Part shown: positions 32,849-42,874 of the stretch, in pieces
Numbering within the stretch: position 1 is the first letter of the stretch
Layout of the letters: every line of letters starts with the position of its first letter
NCBI RefSeq assembly: GCF_008364765.1
Contig: NZ_VTUY01000007.1
Coordinates: 134,884-198,883, forward strand
Origin: Bacillus sp. CH30_1T
GTDB lineage: Bacteria; Bacillota; Bacilli; Bacillales; Bacillaceae_B
DNA length: 64,000 nucleotides
Reading direction: 5' to 3'
Program-made: the position numbers and the translations under genes
The notes under the pieces: model-generated
The model's database searches: none
Seen by the model: the letters and a program-made list of their open reading frames with translations, nothing else
Told to the model about the DNA's origin: nothing

Positions 32849-34729
32849 TTATTCAGCAAATTCGGAAAGGTATGTCCATCTTTCAATTAGCTCTTCCAAT
32901 TGCTCGTTTAGTTTTTCACTTTCGCTCATTAACTGTTGTGCTTTTTCAAAATCACTGCCGACCTTTTGCAGCTCAGCATCTGTTTCTTCTATACTCTGCT
33001 CGATGTCGGCCATCTTTTCCTCGATTTCGTCCCATTCCCTCTTTTCCATGTAAGAAAGCCTCTTTTTCTCTTTCTCTTCTTTCACGGGAGCAGATTCTTG
33101 TTTCTTGACCGGATCCAGCTTCTTACTTTTCACTTCGTTCTTTTCCAGGTACTCAGTATATTCCCCAAAGTAAAAGTCGATTTGTCCATCTCCATTAAAG
33201 ACCAGTAATTGCTCAGCTGTTTTATCTAAAAAGTAGCGGTCATGGGAAACGGTTATGACGACACCTGAAAATTCATTTATATATTCTTCCAGGACGGTGA
33301 GGGTTTCCGTATCTAAATCATTCGTCGGCTCATCAAGCAAAAGGACATTCGGTTTTGACATCAATAGCTTAAGCAAGAATAGTCTTCGTTTTTCTCCACC
33401 GGAAAGCTTTCTGATCAACGTACCATGCGTACTCATTGGAAATAGGAATCTCTCCAGCATGGAAGTAACAGAGATTTGCTCGCCTTTATCCGTCGTTATA
33501 TATTCTCCTGCTTCTCTTATATATTCGATCATACGCATATTCTCATCAAGTTCTTCATGACCTTGAGTATAATAAGCGACCTTTACGGTTTGGCCTTTAA
33601 ATAATTGACCACCTGTAAGCTCATCGGTTCCGGCAAGGAGGTTAAGAAATGTTGATTTTCCGCTCCCGTTTTTACCTACAATTCCGATTCGGTCTTTAGG
33701 TTTAATAAGGAAAGAAAACTCATCTAAAATTCGCTTGTCTTCAAACATTTTTGAAGCATCCTTGAACTCAAATACTTGTTTACCCAGACGGTTTCCTCCG
33801 ATTGCCATGTCAACCTGACCGCCTGTGGGACCTGAAGACATCGTATCCTCTAAATTTTCAAATCGTTGAATCCGAGCCTTTTGTTTAGTGGTTCTGGCTT
33901 TTGCTCCCCTTCTCATCCAGGCAAGCTCTCTTCGATAAAGATTTTGCTGCTTTTCGGATAATTGGCGTTCCACTTCTTCCCTGGAAGCCTTCGCTTCAAT
34001 AAATGAAGCATAATTTCCTTTATAGGAGTATAGGCTTCCTCCATCCAATTCGAAGATTCTGTTCGTTACCTTGTCGAGGAAGTAACGGTCATGGGTCACG
34101 AGCAACACAGATCCGTTATACTTTCCTAAATAATCTTCCAGCCATTTGATTGACTGGTAGTCTAAATGGTTGGTCGGTTCGTCCAGGATTAATAAGTCCG
34201 GTGTTTCAATCAGGACGCCTGCCAGCGAAACTCTCTTTTTTTGCCCACCTGACAGCTCTCTCATTTTCTTTGAGAAGTCGTGAATTCCCAGTTTTGTCAA
34301 AATGGATTTCGCATTTGCACTTGCGTCCCAGGCGTGAAGAATATCCATTTGCTTTTGAGCTTCAAATAAATCTTCCTGTATTCGAGGGTTTTCTGAGTTG
34401 TTCTCCATTTCCAAAAGGGCCATTTCATAATTCCGCATAGCCTGGATGATTTTTGCTTCACCACGAAATACTTGTTGTATCACGGTTAAATCCCCATCAA
34501 AAGCAGGCTCTTGTTGAAGGTAGGCAATATGATAATCGCCAGGCTTCGAAAGCTCTCCTGTATCATATTCTTCCATCCCGGCAATGAGTTTCAACAGGCT
34601 TGATTTACCCGTTCCATTCACCCCGATCAGTCCGACTCTTTCTTTCTCGGTAATTGAAAACGATATATCTTTAAAAAGAGTTTTATCTCCATACGTCTTA
34701 GAAAGATTCTCAGCTGTTAACATTCTCAT
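32849..34729 (-). CDS. ABC-F family ATPase (Uup/YfmR type)
   Basis: 626 residues from the ATG at 34729, which overlaps the ypgQ stop as ATGA. It has two nucleotide-binding domains: Walker A GVNGTGKSSLL with LSGGQKKRVSLA and DEPTNHLD; Walker A GKNGSGKSTFL with LSGGEKRRLFLL and DEPTNDLD. The linker holds RRELAWMRRGAKARTTKQKARI. A C-terminal coiled coil (about 545-625) is typical of Uup and YfmR. ABC-F proteins bind the ribosomal E site to relieve stalling; no membrane domain is present. It best fits the YfmR/Uup subgroup rather than antibiotic-resistance ABC-Fs, judged by its linker and C-terminal extension. Confidence 0.92.
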   Translation of the reverse strand: MRMLTAENLSKTYGDKTLFKDISFSITEKERVGLIGVNGTGKSSLLKLIAGMEEYDTGELSKPGDYHIAYLQQEPAFDGDLTVIQQVFRGEAKIIQAMRNYEMALLEMENNSENPRIQEDLFEAQKQMDILHAWDASANAKSILTKLGIHDFSKKMRELSGGQKKRVSLAGVLIETPDLLILDEPTNHLDYQSIKWLEDYLGKYNGSVLLVTHDRYFLDKVTNRIFELDGGSLYSYKGNYASFIEAKASREEVERQLSEKQQNLYRRELAWMRRGAKARTTKQKARIQRFENLEDTMSSGPTGGQVDMAIGGNRLGKQVFEFKDASKMFEDKRILDEFSFLIKPKDRIGIVGKNGSGKSTFLNLLAGTDELTGGQLFKGQTVKVAYYTQGHEELDENMRMIEYIREAGEYITTDKGEQISVTSMLERFLFPMSTHGTLIRKLSGGEKRRLFLLKLLMSKPNVLLLDEPTNDLDTETLTVLEEYINEFSGVVITVSHDRYFLDKTAEQLLVFNGDGQIDFYFGEYTEYLEKNEVKSKKLDPVKKQESAPVKEEKEKKRLSYMEKREWDEIEEKMADIEQSIEETDAELQKVGSDFEKAQQLMSESEKLNEQLEELIERWTYLSEFAE

Positions 34730-35376
34730 TCTTGACCAGTCCATTCTTTATTAAATTGCTCTAAAAACCTCAGCATGAAAGCATGACGTTCCTCTGCCAA
34801 TTTCCTTCCCGTTTCTGTACACATTAAGTCTTTCAGTTTCAATAACTTTTCATGAAAATGATGGATACTGGAACTATCCCCATTTCTGTACTCCTCTATG
34901 GTCATCTCCGACCTGACTTGAAATTCAGGGTTATACAATGATCGACCTTTCTTTCCTCCATATGCAAAGGTTCTTGCGATTCCTATGGCACCAATGGCGT
35001 CAAGGCGATCGGCATCTCGCACGATTTTCGCTTCTAATGATGTTATTACTGCTTCGTGACCACCTTTATAAGATATGGAATAAATAATCGAGTTCAATAA
35101 TTCCTTTTCAGTTTCCGTTAGAGAGAGGATGGATAGGATGTGATCCAGCCTTTTCTTCCCCTCTTCTTCTTCCACGAACTTATCATCCGGAACATCATGT
35201 AGCAATGCAGCCAGCTCGATGATATATGTATGGGCTACATTTTCTTCCCTGGCAATGATAAGTGCCTGTTTTCGTACACGATCCAAATGATACCAATCAT
35301 GTCCTGTAGACTCACCAAGATACTCACGTTTTAAATAGTCGATTATACCGTCCAGCTTTTTCCGCTCCAAGGTCAC
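34726..35376 (-). CDS. ypgQ: HD-domain phosphohydrolase YpgQ
   Basis: 216 residues from a GTG at 35376 (a TTG two codons on is an alternative; GAGGAG lies just upstream). The metal site is HDWYHLDRVRK, LAALLHDVPDD (His-Asp) and IVRDADRLDAIGAIGIART. B. subtilis YpgQ hydrolyses nucleoside triphosphates to monophosphate and pyrophosphate. It is coupled to the ABC-F gene. Confidence 0.93.
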   Translation of the reverse strand: MTLERKKLDGIIDYLKREYLGESTGHDWYHLDRVRKQALIIAREENVAHTYIIELAALLHDVPDDKFVEEEEGKKRLDHILSILSLTETEKELLNSIIYSISYKGGHEAVITSLEAKIVRDADRLDAIGAIGIARTFAYGGKKGRSLYNPEFQVRSEMTIEEYRNGDSSSIHHFHEKLLKLKDLMCTETGRKLAEERHAFMLRFLEQFNKEWTGQE

Positions 35377-35416
35377 CTTCTCCTCTATTGTATCAAAAAA
35401 TATTCTCTTATCAGAA

Positions 35417-35458
35417 TAAAAAGGAGTGGATGCAGATTCTACACATCACTCCTTTTTC
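35417..35458 (-). terminator. Terminator after degV (second copy)
   Basis: AAAAAGGAGTG and CACTCCTTTTT with an 18-nt loop; usable on both strands. Confidence 0.82.
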
Positions 35459-35460
35459 TA

Positions 35461-36324
35461 TTAATTCATTTCGTCTTCTGCAAACCAGCTTATCCCTATT
35501 GTATTGGCCCCTGCGTGAACACCGATCACGGCACCCAGTGGGTACGCCCCAAATTCGATCTCAGGGTATTTAATACTCAGTTGTTCAATCCATTCTAAAG
35601 CTTCCCCACGGTTTAAACCATGCAGTACGGACACTTTTGATATACGTTTAGTAGCGAGAGCGTGAATTAATCGATCGGTCATGCTGCTCAAACCTTTTTT
35701 GATGCTCCTTACTTTATCCTTCACTTCAAGTTTTCCATCCTCAATGGCAAGCATTGGTTTTACATTAAGGACACTTCCGAGGAAGAATGAAAGTCCACTC
35801 ATTCGTCCACTTTTATGTAGTTGCTCCAAGCTGCCAACCATTACATAGGTTTCACATGAATCGATTCTTTTTTCAATGGCTTCTTTTATTTGTTGTGGGT
35901 CTTTGCCCTCGTGAAGTAACCTTTGACCGTATAGGATTAATTCGGTCAATGGATTGGAAATGATTTTCGAATCTATACAAATGATATTTGGTAGTCTATC
36001 CTTTAAGAGCGTTGCAGCTTGATAGGCAGATGAATAGGTGCCGCTGAAATGAGAAGAAACATGAATCGAAAAGATATAATCATAGTCCTTTGATAATTCT
36101 TCGAACAATTCCTTAAAAGTCCCGATTGAAGGCTGTGAGGTTTTCACTTCTACCTTTACTTCCTTTAATTTCAAGAACAATTCTTCCGGAGATAAGTCTA
36201 CTCCATCTTGATACTCCCGCTCCCCAAAGAGAATATTCATCGGAACAATATAGATGTGATTTTCTTTACTATTTGAATGTGTTGGAACAAATGCTGTGCT
36301 ATCTGTTACCCAGGCTATTCTCAT
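35461..36324 (-). CDS. DegV family fatty-acid-binding protein (second copy)
   Basis: 287 residues, with AAGGGGA before the ATG. It has the family blocks WVTDSTAF, TSQPSIGTFKELFEEL, SIHVSSHFSGTYSSAYQAA and GVHAGANTIGISWFAEDE at the end, as well as HKSGRMSGLSFFLGSVLNVKPM. It is clearly diverged from the copy at 23588. Having two or more DegV/FakB proteins with different fatty-acid preference is common in Firmicutes. Confidence 0.93.
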   Translation of the reverse strand: MRIAWVTDSTAFVPTHSNSKENHIYIVPMNILFGEREYQDGVDLSPEELFLKLKEVKVEVKTSQPSIGTFKELFEELSKDYDYIFSIHVSSHFSGTYSSAYQAATLLKDRLPNIICIDSKIISNPLTELILYGQRLLHEGKDPQQIKEAIEKRIDSCETYVMVGSLEQLHKSGRMSGLSFFLGSVLNVKPMLAIEDGKLEVKDKVRSIKKGLSSMTDRLIHALATKRISKVSVLHGLNRGEALEWIEQLSIKYPEIEFGAYPLGAVIGVHAGANTIGISWFAEDEMN

Positions 36325-36382
36325 TGAAAAATCCCCTTTTTCTATATAATTATGAACTCTTTTTTGATAGAAGTCTAATCGA

Positions 36383-36865
36383 TCAAGATATTTGTAAAGT
36401 ATCTACAGAAAATGAAATCATTTGAAGAACATCATCAACCATTTCTTCTGTTATGACTCTATTAAAAGTGAGAATCCCTTCATAGGTAATAGGTTTACGA
36501 GAGGATATTACTTCTTTCCATTCCCAATTTTTATCTTCACCCCATTTTTCTTCAAGTATCTGCCTGCATTCGTTCAATTTCTCATCACCCTTATAGACGA
36601 TAAGAATATCTGCTCCAGCTGTATTTTTTTCTGTCATCATTTTTCTCTCTGCCAAAAAATGCCCCATGTCCGCTTTTAAATGGAACTCTATCGAAATGGA
36701 TTTCTTAGATGGTGAAGAATAATGAATTTGATAGCATCTTTCATAATGAGCAAAATCAAATAAATCTTTGCGATCAAGAATTTGGATTTCCCCTGTCAAG
36801 TCAAGATCGTATACAGCTCCCTCAAAGACTACCTTTAAGTTATCAAATGCTGTTGGATCAAACAC
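36383..36865 (-). CDS. Hypothetical cytosolic protein, 160 aa
   Basis: 160 residues from a GTG at 36865, directly after AAGGAGAGGAG. It starts VFDPTAFDNLKVVFEGAVYDLDL and has a mixed beta/alpha character with no signal peptide, helix anchor or Cys pattern; it ends VDDVLQMISFSVDTLQIS. It lies 28 bases downstream of fhs on the same strand, so it may share its transcript. Family not recognised. Confidence 0.8.
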   Translation of the reverse strand: MFDPTAFDNLKVVFEGAVYDLDLTGEIQILDRKDLFDFAHYERCYQIHYSSPSKKSISIEFHLKADMGHFLAERKMMTEKNTAGADILIVYKGDEKLNECRQILEEKWGEDKNWEWKEVISSRKPITYEGILTFNRVITEEMVDDVLQMISFSVDTLQIS

Positions 36866-36893
36866 GTTCTCCTCTCCTTTCAAACCCCAAAGG

Positions 36894-38585
36894 CTAAAAT
36901 AACCCTACAGCCCTGCCGTCATCATCCACATTCATTCCGAATGCTGCCGGATTTTTGGGCAGGCCTGGCATGGTCATTACTTCTCCCGTTAATGCAACAA
37001 TAAATCCTGCTCCGATCTTCGGCTTAAGCTCTCTGATTGTGATCGTAAAATCTTCAGGACGCCCGAATTTAGATGGATCATCGGATAAGGAATATTGGGT
37101 CTTAGCCATACAAATCGGCAGGACGCCCCACCCTTGATCTTCAAATTGCTGGAGCTGCTTTCGTGCTTTCACCGTGTAATCTACTTCTTTCGCTCCGTAA
37201 ACCTTTTTCGCAATCGTTTCAATTTTAGATTGAAGTGAATCTGAGGGTTCATATAGGCGAGAAAATTCTTTCGTGTTCCCTTCGATCTCATGCAATACCT
37301 TTTCGGCTAAATCTCTTCCACCCTCTCCACCTTTAGCCCATACATCGGTTAGTGAAACTTGTACTCCCAGGTTTTCGCACCACTTGATAAGGGTCTGGAT
37401 TTCGTCATCACTATCTGTCATAAATCGATTAACGGCAATCACATAAGGTACGTTGAAGTGACCTATTGTTTCCATGTGCTTCTTCAGATTAGATAATCCT
37501 TTTTGCAGAGCCTGAAGATTTTCAGTCTGAAGATCACTTTTCCCTTGACCTCCATGCATCTTCAGAGCACGAATGGTGGCAACGAGCACGATGGCATCCG
37601 GTGCTATGTCTGCAGCTCGAGATTTGATATTCAGAAACTTCTCGGCCCCTAGATCAGCACCAAATCCAGATTCCGTTACAACATAATCAGCCAGCTTAAG
37701 AGCCGTTTTGGTCGCCAAAACACTATTACACCCATGGGCAATATTTGCGAATGGTCCGCCATGAATAAGGGCAGGAGAATGTTCGATCGTTTGAACGAGA
37801 TTAGGTTTTAAGGCATCCTTTAACAATAAGGTCAGCGCACCTTCAACTCCTAAATCTTCGACGGTTACCGGTTGGTTTGAAAAGTTGTATGCGACAACCA
37901 TTCTTCCAAGCCTTCTTCTTAATTCCTCAAGATTTTGAGATAAACAGAGAACAGCCATAATTTCAGACGCTACAGTAATATCAAATCCGTCTTCACGGGG
38001 AACACCTTGAACCGGTCCACCTAAACCAACGATGATTTGTCTAAGGGCACGATCATTCATGTCCAGAGCACGTTTCCATACGACTCTTCTTTGATCAATA
38101 TCCAATTCATTCCCCTGATGGATATGATTATCTAACAATGCAGCTAAAGCGTTATTCGCAGTCGAAATAGCGTGGATATCACCTGTGAAATGAAGGTTGA
38201 TATCCTCCATGGGAAGGACTTGTGAATAGCCTCCTCCTGTTGCTCCGCCTTTGATTCCCATCGTTGGACCAAGTGATGGTTCCCTCATGGCAATGATGGT
38301 GTTTTTATCTAACTGATTTAACGCATCCCCGAGTCCAACCGTTACCGTTGATTTCCCCTCGCCTGCAGGAGTGGGATTGATCGACGTGACTAATATCAAT
38401 TTCCCATTGGGCTGCCCCTGCAGTTTATGAATGGCTTCATATGTAATTTTCCCTTTATATTTACCATAAAGCTCAATATCATCTTCTGTTAGGCCGATTT
38501 GCCCCGCAATTTCCAGTATCGGTTTCAGTGTAGCTTGTTGAGCAATATCAATATCTGACTTCACTATCTTCTTTGTCGTTGTCAT
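36894..38585 (-). CDS. fhs: Formate-tetrahydrofolate ligase
   Basis: 563 residues, the usual length. It makes 10-formyl-tetrahydrofolate from formate, THF and ATP. Visible motifs are the ATP loop [18 protein letters not shown] (about 73-90), [50 protein letters not shown] and the C-terminal [28 protein letters not shown] is about six bases before the ATG. Confidence 0.97.
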   Translation of the reverse strand: MTTTKKIVKSDIDIAQQATLKPILEIAGQIGLTEDDIELYGKYKGKITYEAIHKLQGQPNGKLILVTSINPTPAGEGKSTVTVGLGDALNQLDKNTIIAMREPSLGPTMGIKGGATGGGYSQVLPMEDINLHFTGDIHAISTANNALAALLDNHIHQGNELDIDQRRVVWKRALDMNDRALRQIIVGLGGPVQGVPREDGFDITVASEIMAVLCLSQNLEELRRRLGRMVVAYNFSNQPVTVEDLGVEGALTLLLKDALKPNLVQTIEHSPALIHGGPFANIAHGCNSVLATKTALKLADYVVTESGFGADLGAEKFLNIKSRAADIAPDAIVLVATIRALKMHGGQGKSDLQTENLQALQKGLSNLKKHMETIGHFNVPYVIAVNRFMTDSDDEIQTLIKWCENLGVQVSLTDVWAKGGEGGRDLAEKVLHEIEGNTKEFSRLYEPSDSLQSKIETIAKKVYGAKEVDYTVKARKQLQQFEDQGWGVLPICMAKTQYSLSDDPSKFGRPEDFTITIRELKPKIGAGFIVALTGEVMTMPGLPKNPAAFGMNVDDDGRAVGLF

Positions 38586-38770
38586 CTAAATTCACCTTCT
38601 AGTTATGTAATTGAAATTTGGCCTGAGCCATAAATATAAATTTTACAAAAAATCATGTTTACACTTAAACTTCATTTACAATCCATTTGTAATCTTAAAT
38701 TGAAGTGTTACTTAATTTTACACTATGTTTTATATCTTCACCATTTTTGCCTTTTATAGGGGGAATAAAA

Positions 38771-39901
38771 TTGTTGAAAGAAAAGTCGATTCTCATTTTG
38801 ACCGCACGCTTTGGAGAAGGACATATTCAATCTGCTGAAACTCTGGCTCATACATTTAAGAGACAGGGATATGAACGAGTGAACATCTGTGATCTATATG
38901 GAGAAGCCTACCCTGCCATCCACTCCCTGGCCCAAAATTTATTAAAAAAAGGATTTTCCAAATTCGGTACCCATTTCTATAAAGCATTCTACTATGGAAC
39001 AGATAAACTTTCCTCAAAAGGATTGAGTTACTTTTATCAGCATTTAGGAAAAAAGCGTCTTATAAAGCTGGTTGAAACTTACTCACCATCATGCATTGTC
39101 ACGACATTCCCACTTCATGCTGCACCATACTTGCGACTTCGCTCAAGCTTAAATATACCTACATATACTGTCATTACAGACTACTGTGCCCATCCGTTGT
39201 GGATTCATCCGATGATCGAGAAATACTATGTAGCAACAGATCACGTAAAGAGGACTCTCATCTCTTACGGAGTAGAGACAGGGAAAATCTTCGTTAGCGG
39301 TTTACCTATCCGGCCAAGCTTTCATCATACGGTCGAAAAAAACTATAAAGAATTTGGACTTGCCCCACAACGGAAAACTATCACCATTATGGGGGGTGGT
39401 CTAGGTTTGCTTCCGAATATCGAGCCTCTTTTAACTTCCCTATCCAAAGATAAAAATCTTCAAGTAGGCGTTGTGTGCGGGAGGAACCATCAACTATATA
39501 ATCAACTGGAAAAAAACTCAAAAGAAAACATCCACATTTTCGGATATATATCAAAAGTGGAAAACCTGTTTTCCCTTACCGATTGTCTGGTCACTAAGTC
39601 CGGTGCCTTATCTTTAACGGAAGCTGCTTGTTTTAAATTGCCCATCATCATTTTTAAGCCCGCACCTGGCCAGGAGAATGAGAATGCCAATTATTTATTA
39701 AAACGGACTGCAGCACTCACCTATTCGACTCAAACAGACTTTCTGGAAAGCATTTATCGATGTCTCTATAATAAAAATACGATAGACACATTATCGAAAA
39801 ATGTATCCTCGTTATTTAACAAAAATGCCTGTACCATGATCGTAGAGGATATTCTTCGACACGACCACAGGAAAAACACATTTGTTGAAGGGAGGATGTG
39901 A
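38771..39901 (+). CDS. ugtP: UgtP/MGDG-synthase family glycolipid glycosyltransferase
   Basis: 376 residues from a TTG at 38771 after ATAGGGGGA; the longer reading to 38705 has no site. Family features are ILTARFGEGHIQSAETL (N-terminal acceptor loop), FPLHAAPYLR, VITDYCAHPLWIHP, SGLPIRPSF, ITIMGGGLG and the UDP-sugar site TKSGALSLTEAACFKLPIIIFKPAPGQENENANYL. It would transfer glucose or galactose from a UDP-sugar to diacylglycerol, giving glycolipid anchors for lipoteichoic acid. Its neighbourhood near cspD matches B. subtilis ugtP. Confidence 0.85.
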   Translation: MLKEKSILILTARFGEGHIQSAETLAHTFKRQGYERVNICDLYGEAYPAIHSLAQNLLKKGFSKFGTHFYKAFYYGTDKLSSKGLSYFYQHLGKKRLIKLVETYSPSCIVTTFPLHAAPYLRLRSSLNIPTYTVITDYCAHPLWIHPMIEKYYVATDHVKRTLISYGVETGKIFVSGLPIRPSFHHTVEKNYKEFGLAPQRKTITIMGGGLGLLPNIEPLLTSLSKDKNLQVGVVCGRNHQLYNQLEKNSKENIHIFGYISKVENLFSLTDCLVTKSGALSLTEAACFKLPIIIFKPAPGQENENANYLLKRTAALTYSTQTDFLESIYRCLYNKNTIDTLSKNVSSLFNKNACTMIVEDILRHDHRKNTFVEGRM

Positions 39902-40255
39902 ATTGGAAACATCCCCACACATCCTATTTGGTGTCAGAATAGCTTCTTTAGCTTAATTGGATCCTGCTTTATCACTTCCTAAAGTCCAAAGGAATATAGA
40001 TCCTTCCAAAACAAGGATATCTCCAACTTCATTACCAGTACAATTTTTGTTTTATCCAAGGGATTTAAAAGACAAGAATCTTTGGAAGTAAGATGGATTG
40101 TTTACGTTTTCGAAAAGGTAGGAGTTTCCCATTTAAAGCGATCTGGGTTGTCTCACATCACAAATCGCTGGAGAAAACCTATGTAGGGTGGTTCCATCAT
40201 CCGAATCAGTATAAACGCATCTAAAAAGAACTTGTCAATGAAGTCAGTAGATAAG
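39902..40255. other. Possible remnant of a lost gene after ugtP
   Basis: A TTG at 39903 with GGGAGG seven bases upstream begins METSPHILFGVRIASLA but stops after 17 codons. In other frames, open stretches follow (39975-40178 in the ugtP frame, and 40093-40224 as a 43-codon ORF with GGAAG before its ATG). The pattern of short open pieces in changing frames suggests a degraded gene, but chance cannot be excluded. Confidence 0.35.
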
Positions 40256-40292
40256 AAAAACATGATCGATCCCCGGAATAGGATCGATCATG
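40256..40292 (-). terminator. Terminator after the methyltransferase gene
   Basis: CATGATCGATCC and GGATCGATCATG form a 12-bp perfect stem, followed by TTTTTC on the minus strand. Confidence 0.9.
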
Positions 40293-40296
40293 TTCA

Positions 40297-40971
40297 TTAT
40301 TTTTGAAACATAAACAATGTCGTAAAAGTTAAAGCTTGTTTTAACTCATTTGAAAGCGAGTCTGTAAAGGACGACTTTACTCCTTTTTTATAGACCCAAT
40401 CTTCATCAACCTTTCTCCAGCCTTTTTCACCAGCCAGTTTTTCCAGTTCCCAAGGCATCATTGTATTGCAGATGACGTCTTCTCCAAGAAGGCGCGGATA
40501 GGCATTTTCCCTGGGGTGAGCTGTTGGTCCTAAAAGACCAATACAAATAAACCCATCAGGAGTCACAATTCGTTCGATTTCATTCAGGGTATGAAGAGGG
40601 TCTTCCGTCCACTCGACTGAATTAATCGCCATCACGGCTTGAAATTGTTCATCTTGAAAAGGGAGGGATCGCAAGTCTCCTTGAACAAAAGATAAAGAGT
40701 CCCTTTCTTGTTTTTTTGCTATTTCGACCATTTTTTCAGAGAAATCCATCCCCGTGACCACATAGCCTTTGTCGAAAAGCAGAAATGAACCATATCCATC
40801 GCCGCATCCTAAGTCTGCTACAGCCTTCCCACGTTCAATATGTTTAGTGAAAAAGGGAATGATGGCTTTCCTGCTTCCACTTGTCCACATTTCTACACTT
40901 TTGGAATGCCATTGATCGGCATTGTCTTCCCAACGTGCTCTGGCACTGGTATGCCATTCTGAATTCCTCAT
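40297..40971 (-). CDS. Class I SAM-dependent methyltransferase
   Basis: 224 residues from the ATG at 40971, after GAGGTG. Methyltransferase type 11 fold: VADLGCGDGYGSFLL (motif I), VTGMDFSEKMVEIAK (motif II), LSFVQGDLRSLPFQDEQFQAVMAINSVEWTEDPLHTLNEIERIVTPDGFICIGLLGP. Substrate unknown. It stands alone with its own terminator. Confidence 0.88.
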   Translation of the reverse strand: MRNSEWHTSARARWEDNADQWHSKSVEMWTSGSRKAIIPFFTKHIERGKAVADLGCGDGYGSFLLFDKGYVVTGMDFSEKMVEIAKKQERDSLSFVQGDLRSLPFQDEQFQAVMAINSVEWTEDPLHTLNEIERIVTPDGFICIGLLGPTAHPRENAYPRLLGEDVICNTMMPWELEKLAGEKGWRKVDEDWVYKKGVKSSFTDSLSNELKQALTFTTLFMFQK

Positions 40972-41167
40972 ATGTACACCTCGATTTTTTTCAATAATAT
41001 CTATAATTCTCAACCAGTGAACCATAATCCTTCTTTTCAGGCATAATCTCTGTGAAAAATATAAACACCATAATATTATTATGTAAACTTAAAATCTGTG
41101 TTGATTATGATTTTTAGTTTTTATGTCCATACTATTCTTATAATCTGAACAAGAAAGGTGATGTTGT

Positions 41168-41386
41168 ATGGAAGAGATTGCTAAAGTTCAACGGAACTAC
41201 CATGGAGACATTATCAGTTTCCAAACTTCTTCCGGCCGTATAATCTCCTATCGAAAAGCTGTTTTGGAAGCTTCTGAGGGATTACTTCAAGGAGTGACAT
41301 TGAATGAGAATGAATGGGGAGAAACAGAATTATCAAGTATGTCCGTTGATGACGGAAGCTTCAATGACTATCCTGCCATTTTTTGA
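41168..41386 (+). CDS. DUF3892 family small protein
   Basis: 72 residues with AAAGGTG before the ATG. EEIAKVQRNYHGDIISFQTSSGRIISYRKAVLEA and GLLQGVTLNENEWGE match DUF3892, and it ends DGSFNDYPAIF as many members do. A TATAAT at 41139-41144 is likely its minus-10. Function unknown. Confidence 0.82.
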   Translation: MEEIAKVQRNYHGDIISFQTSSGRIISYRKAVLEASEGLLQGVTLNENEWGETELSSMSVDDGSFNDYPAIF

Positions 41387-41440
41387 TCGGGAACTTTTCC
41401 TGACTTGCGCACTGAGAATAACACAGTACTTAAATACAAC

Positions 41441-41479
41441 AAAAAGGACTTTCATGCATACTGCATGAAGTCCTTTTTT
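41441..41479. terminator. Bidirectional terminator between DUF3892 gene and mntR
   Basis: AAAAGGACTTTCATGCA and TGCATGAAGTCCTTTTT are a 17-bp near-perfect stem with a TAC loop. Confidence 0.92.
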
Positions 41480-41502
41480 CTTTGTTCCAGTTGTCATGAT
41501 TA

Positions 41503-41919
41503 TTATTCACTACGATTTTGAATGGTTCGAAGTTCTTCTACCCGTTCCTTCTCTTCATCGAAGAATTGGACGAGATCTCCAATACGATCAATGGAATCCC
41601 AGCTTAGGTGGTGTTCGATTCCTTCCACGTCTTCATAAATATGCTCTTCTTTCACTCCAATTACACGAAGGAATTGTTCTAAAAGTTCATGTCTATATAC
41701 TAAACGCTTCCCTACTTTGTTTCCTTTTGGAGTCAGAACCAGCCCGCGATATTTCTCGTAAATGAGATAATCGTCCTTATCTAACTTCTGCACCATTTTG
41801 GTAACTGAGGAGGGGTGAACAGATAAAGCTTCTGCTATATCTGATACTCTGGCATAACCTTTGTTCTCAATTAACATATAAATCTGTTCTATATAATCTT
41901 CCATACTTGGTGTAGGCAT
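41503..41919 (-). CDS. mntR: Manganese-responsive repressor MntR (DtxR family)
   Basis: 138 residues (B. subtilis MntR has 142). The N-terminal winged helix contains [20 protein letters not shown]. Metal ligands known from B. subtilis are present: Asp8 and Glu11 (MEDYIEQIY), His77 ([10 protein letters not shown]) and the Glu/Glu/His group in [12 protein letters not shown]. With Mn bound it represses uptake genes; the operators upstream of mntA at 45994-46052 are its evident targets. The gene itself lies downstream of mntD with a separate 79-base gap. Confidence 0.96.
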   Translation of the reverse strand: MPTPSMEDYIEQIYMLIENKGYARVSDIAEALSVHPSSVTKMVQKLDKDDYLIYEKYRGLVLTPKGNKVGKRLVYRHELLEQFLRVIGVKEEHIYEDVEGIEHHLSWDSIDRIGDLVQFFDEEKERVEELRTIQNRSE

Positions 41920-41998
41920 TCTGTACCCTCCAAATTTCCATAAATATCATTAAAAGTTTACTATAACTACAGAATGAATACAACCCAAGCACTTTAAA

Positions 41999-42874
41999 TT
42001 ACTCCTCTGTCAACCGTTGATTCAGGATCCTGGATACCAACCCGTATTTCGGTGATAACATCCATACGATGAAGAAAACAAGTCCGGCGGCCACTGCCAT
42101 TGCACCGGAAATGGACACATCGAACATCTTTGCCCCGTAATATCCGATGATGCTATCAAAGACTCCAATGACCCCGCTTAAAAGAAGCATCACTTTATAT
42201 CGGTCAGTAAGTAAATAGGCTGTAGCACCAGGGGCAATGAGCATCGCTACCACGAGAATCGCACCTACGCTATCAAATGCCGATACAGTCGTAACGGATA
42301 CCAGACCCATTAAAATATAATGAACCGCAAGTACCGGGATACCGATCGCCGCTGCCATACTTGGATCAAAAGAAGTTAATTTAAACTCTTTGAACAGAAG
42401 GAAAATGATGAGAACGTCCAATATCAATACAGATCCCAGCATCACAACTGATTTAGGAATGTCCCCAAGTATCGGCAACGACAAGGTATTCCAAGGGACG
42501 AATGCAATTTCACCCATTAAGGCATGCTCTACATCCAAATGAACATTCTTAGCAAATAATGAAATGAGGATGACTCCTACAGCAAACAGGGAAGTGAACA
42601 CTACACCTATTGCAGCATCTTCCTGTATCCCGCTGGAATTCAATAACTGAACCATAAAGGTCGTTAACAATCCAGCCACTGCTGCACCGATCAACATATA
42701 AAATCCATTCATACTTTGGCTGACAATGAATGCCATAACCAATCCGAGGAGCACGGTATGGCTGATTGCATCTGCTAACATCGACATCTTTCTCAGGATT
42801 AAGAAACATCCTACGATGCCACATGATAAACCGACTAAACTACCAGTCAGAAGAATCCATAATTCATAACTCAT
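41999..42874 (-). CDS. mntD: Manganese ABC transporter permease MntD
   Basis: 291 residues with about eight or nine transmembrane helices, ABC-3 family. LILRKMSMLADAISHTVLLGLV and LLFKEFKLTSFDPSMAAAIGIPV are the conserved cytoplasmic regions contacting the ATPase. It overlaps the end of mntC by 11 bases. It is the second permease of the MntABCD importer. Confidence 0.93.
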   Translation of the reverse strand: MSYELWILLTGSLVGLSCGIVGCFLILRKMSMLADAISHTVLLGLVMAFIVSQSMNGFYMLIGAAVAGLLTTFMVQLLNSSGIQEDAAIGVVFTSLFAVGVILISLFAKNVHLDVEHALMGEIAFVPWNTLSLPILGDIPKSVVMLGSVLILDVLIIFLLFKEFKLTSFDPSMAAAIGIPVLAVHYILMGLVSVTTVSAFDSVGAILVVAMLIAPGATAYLLTDRYKVMLLLSGVIGVFDSIIGYYGAKMFDVSISGAMAVAAGLVFFIVWMLSPKYGLVSRILNQRLTEE

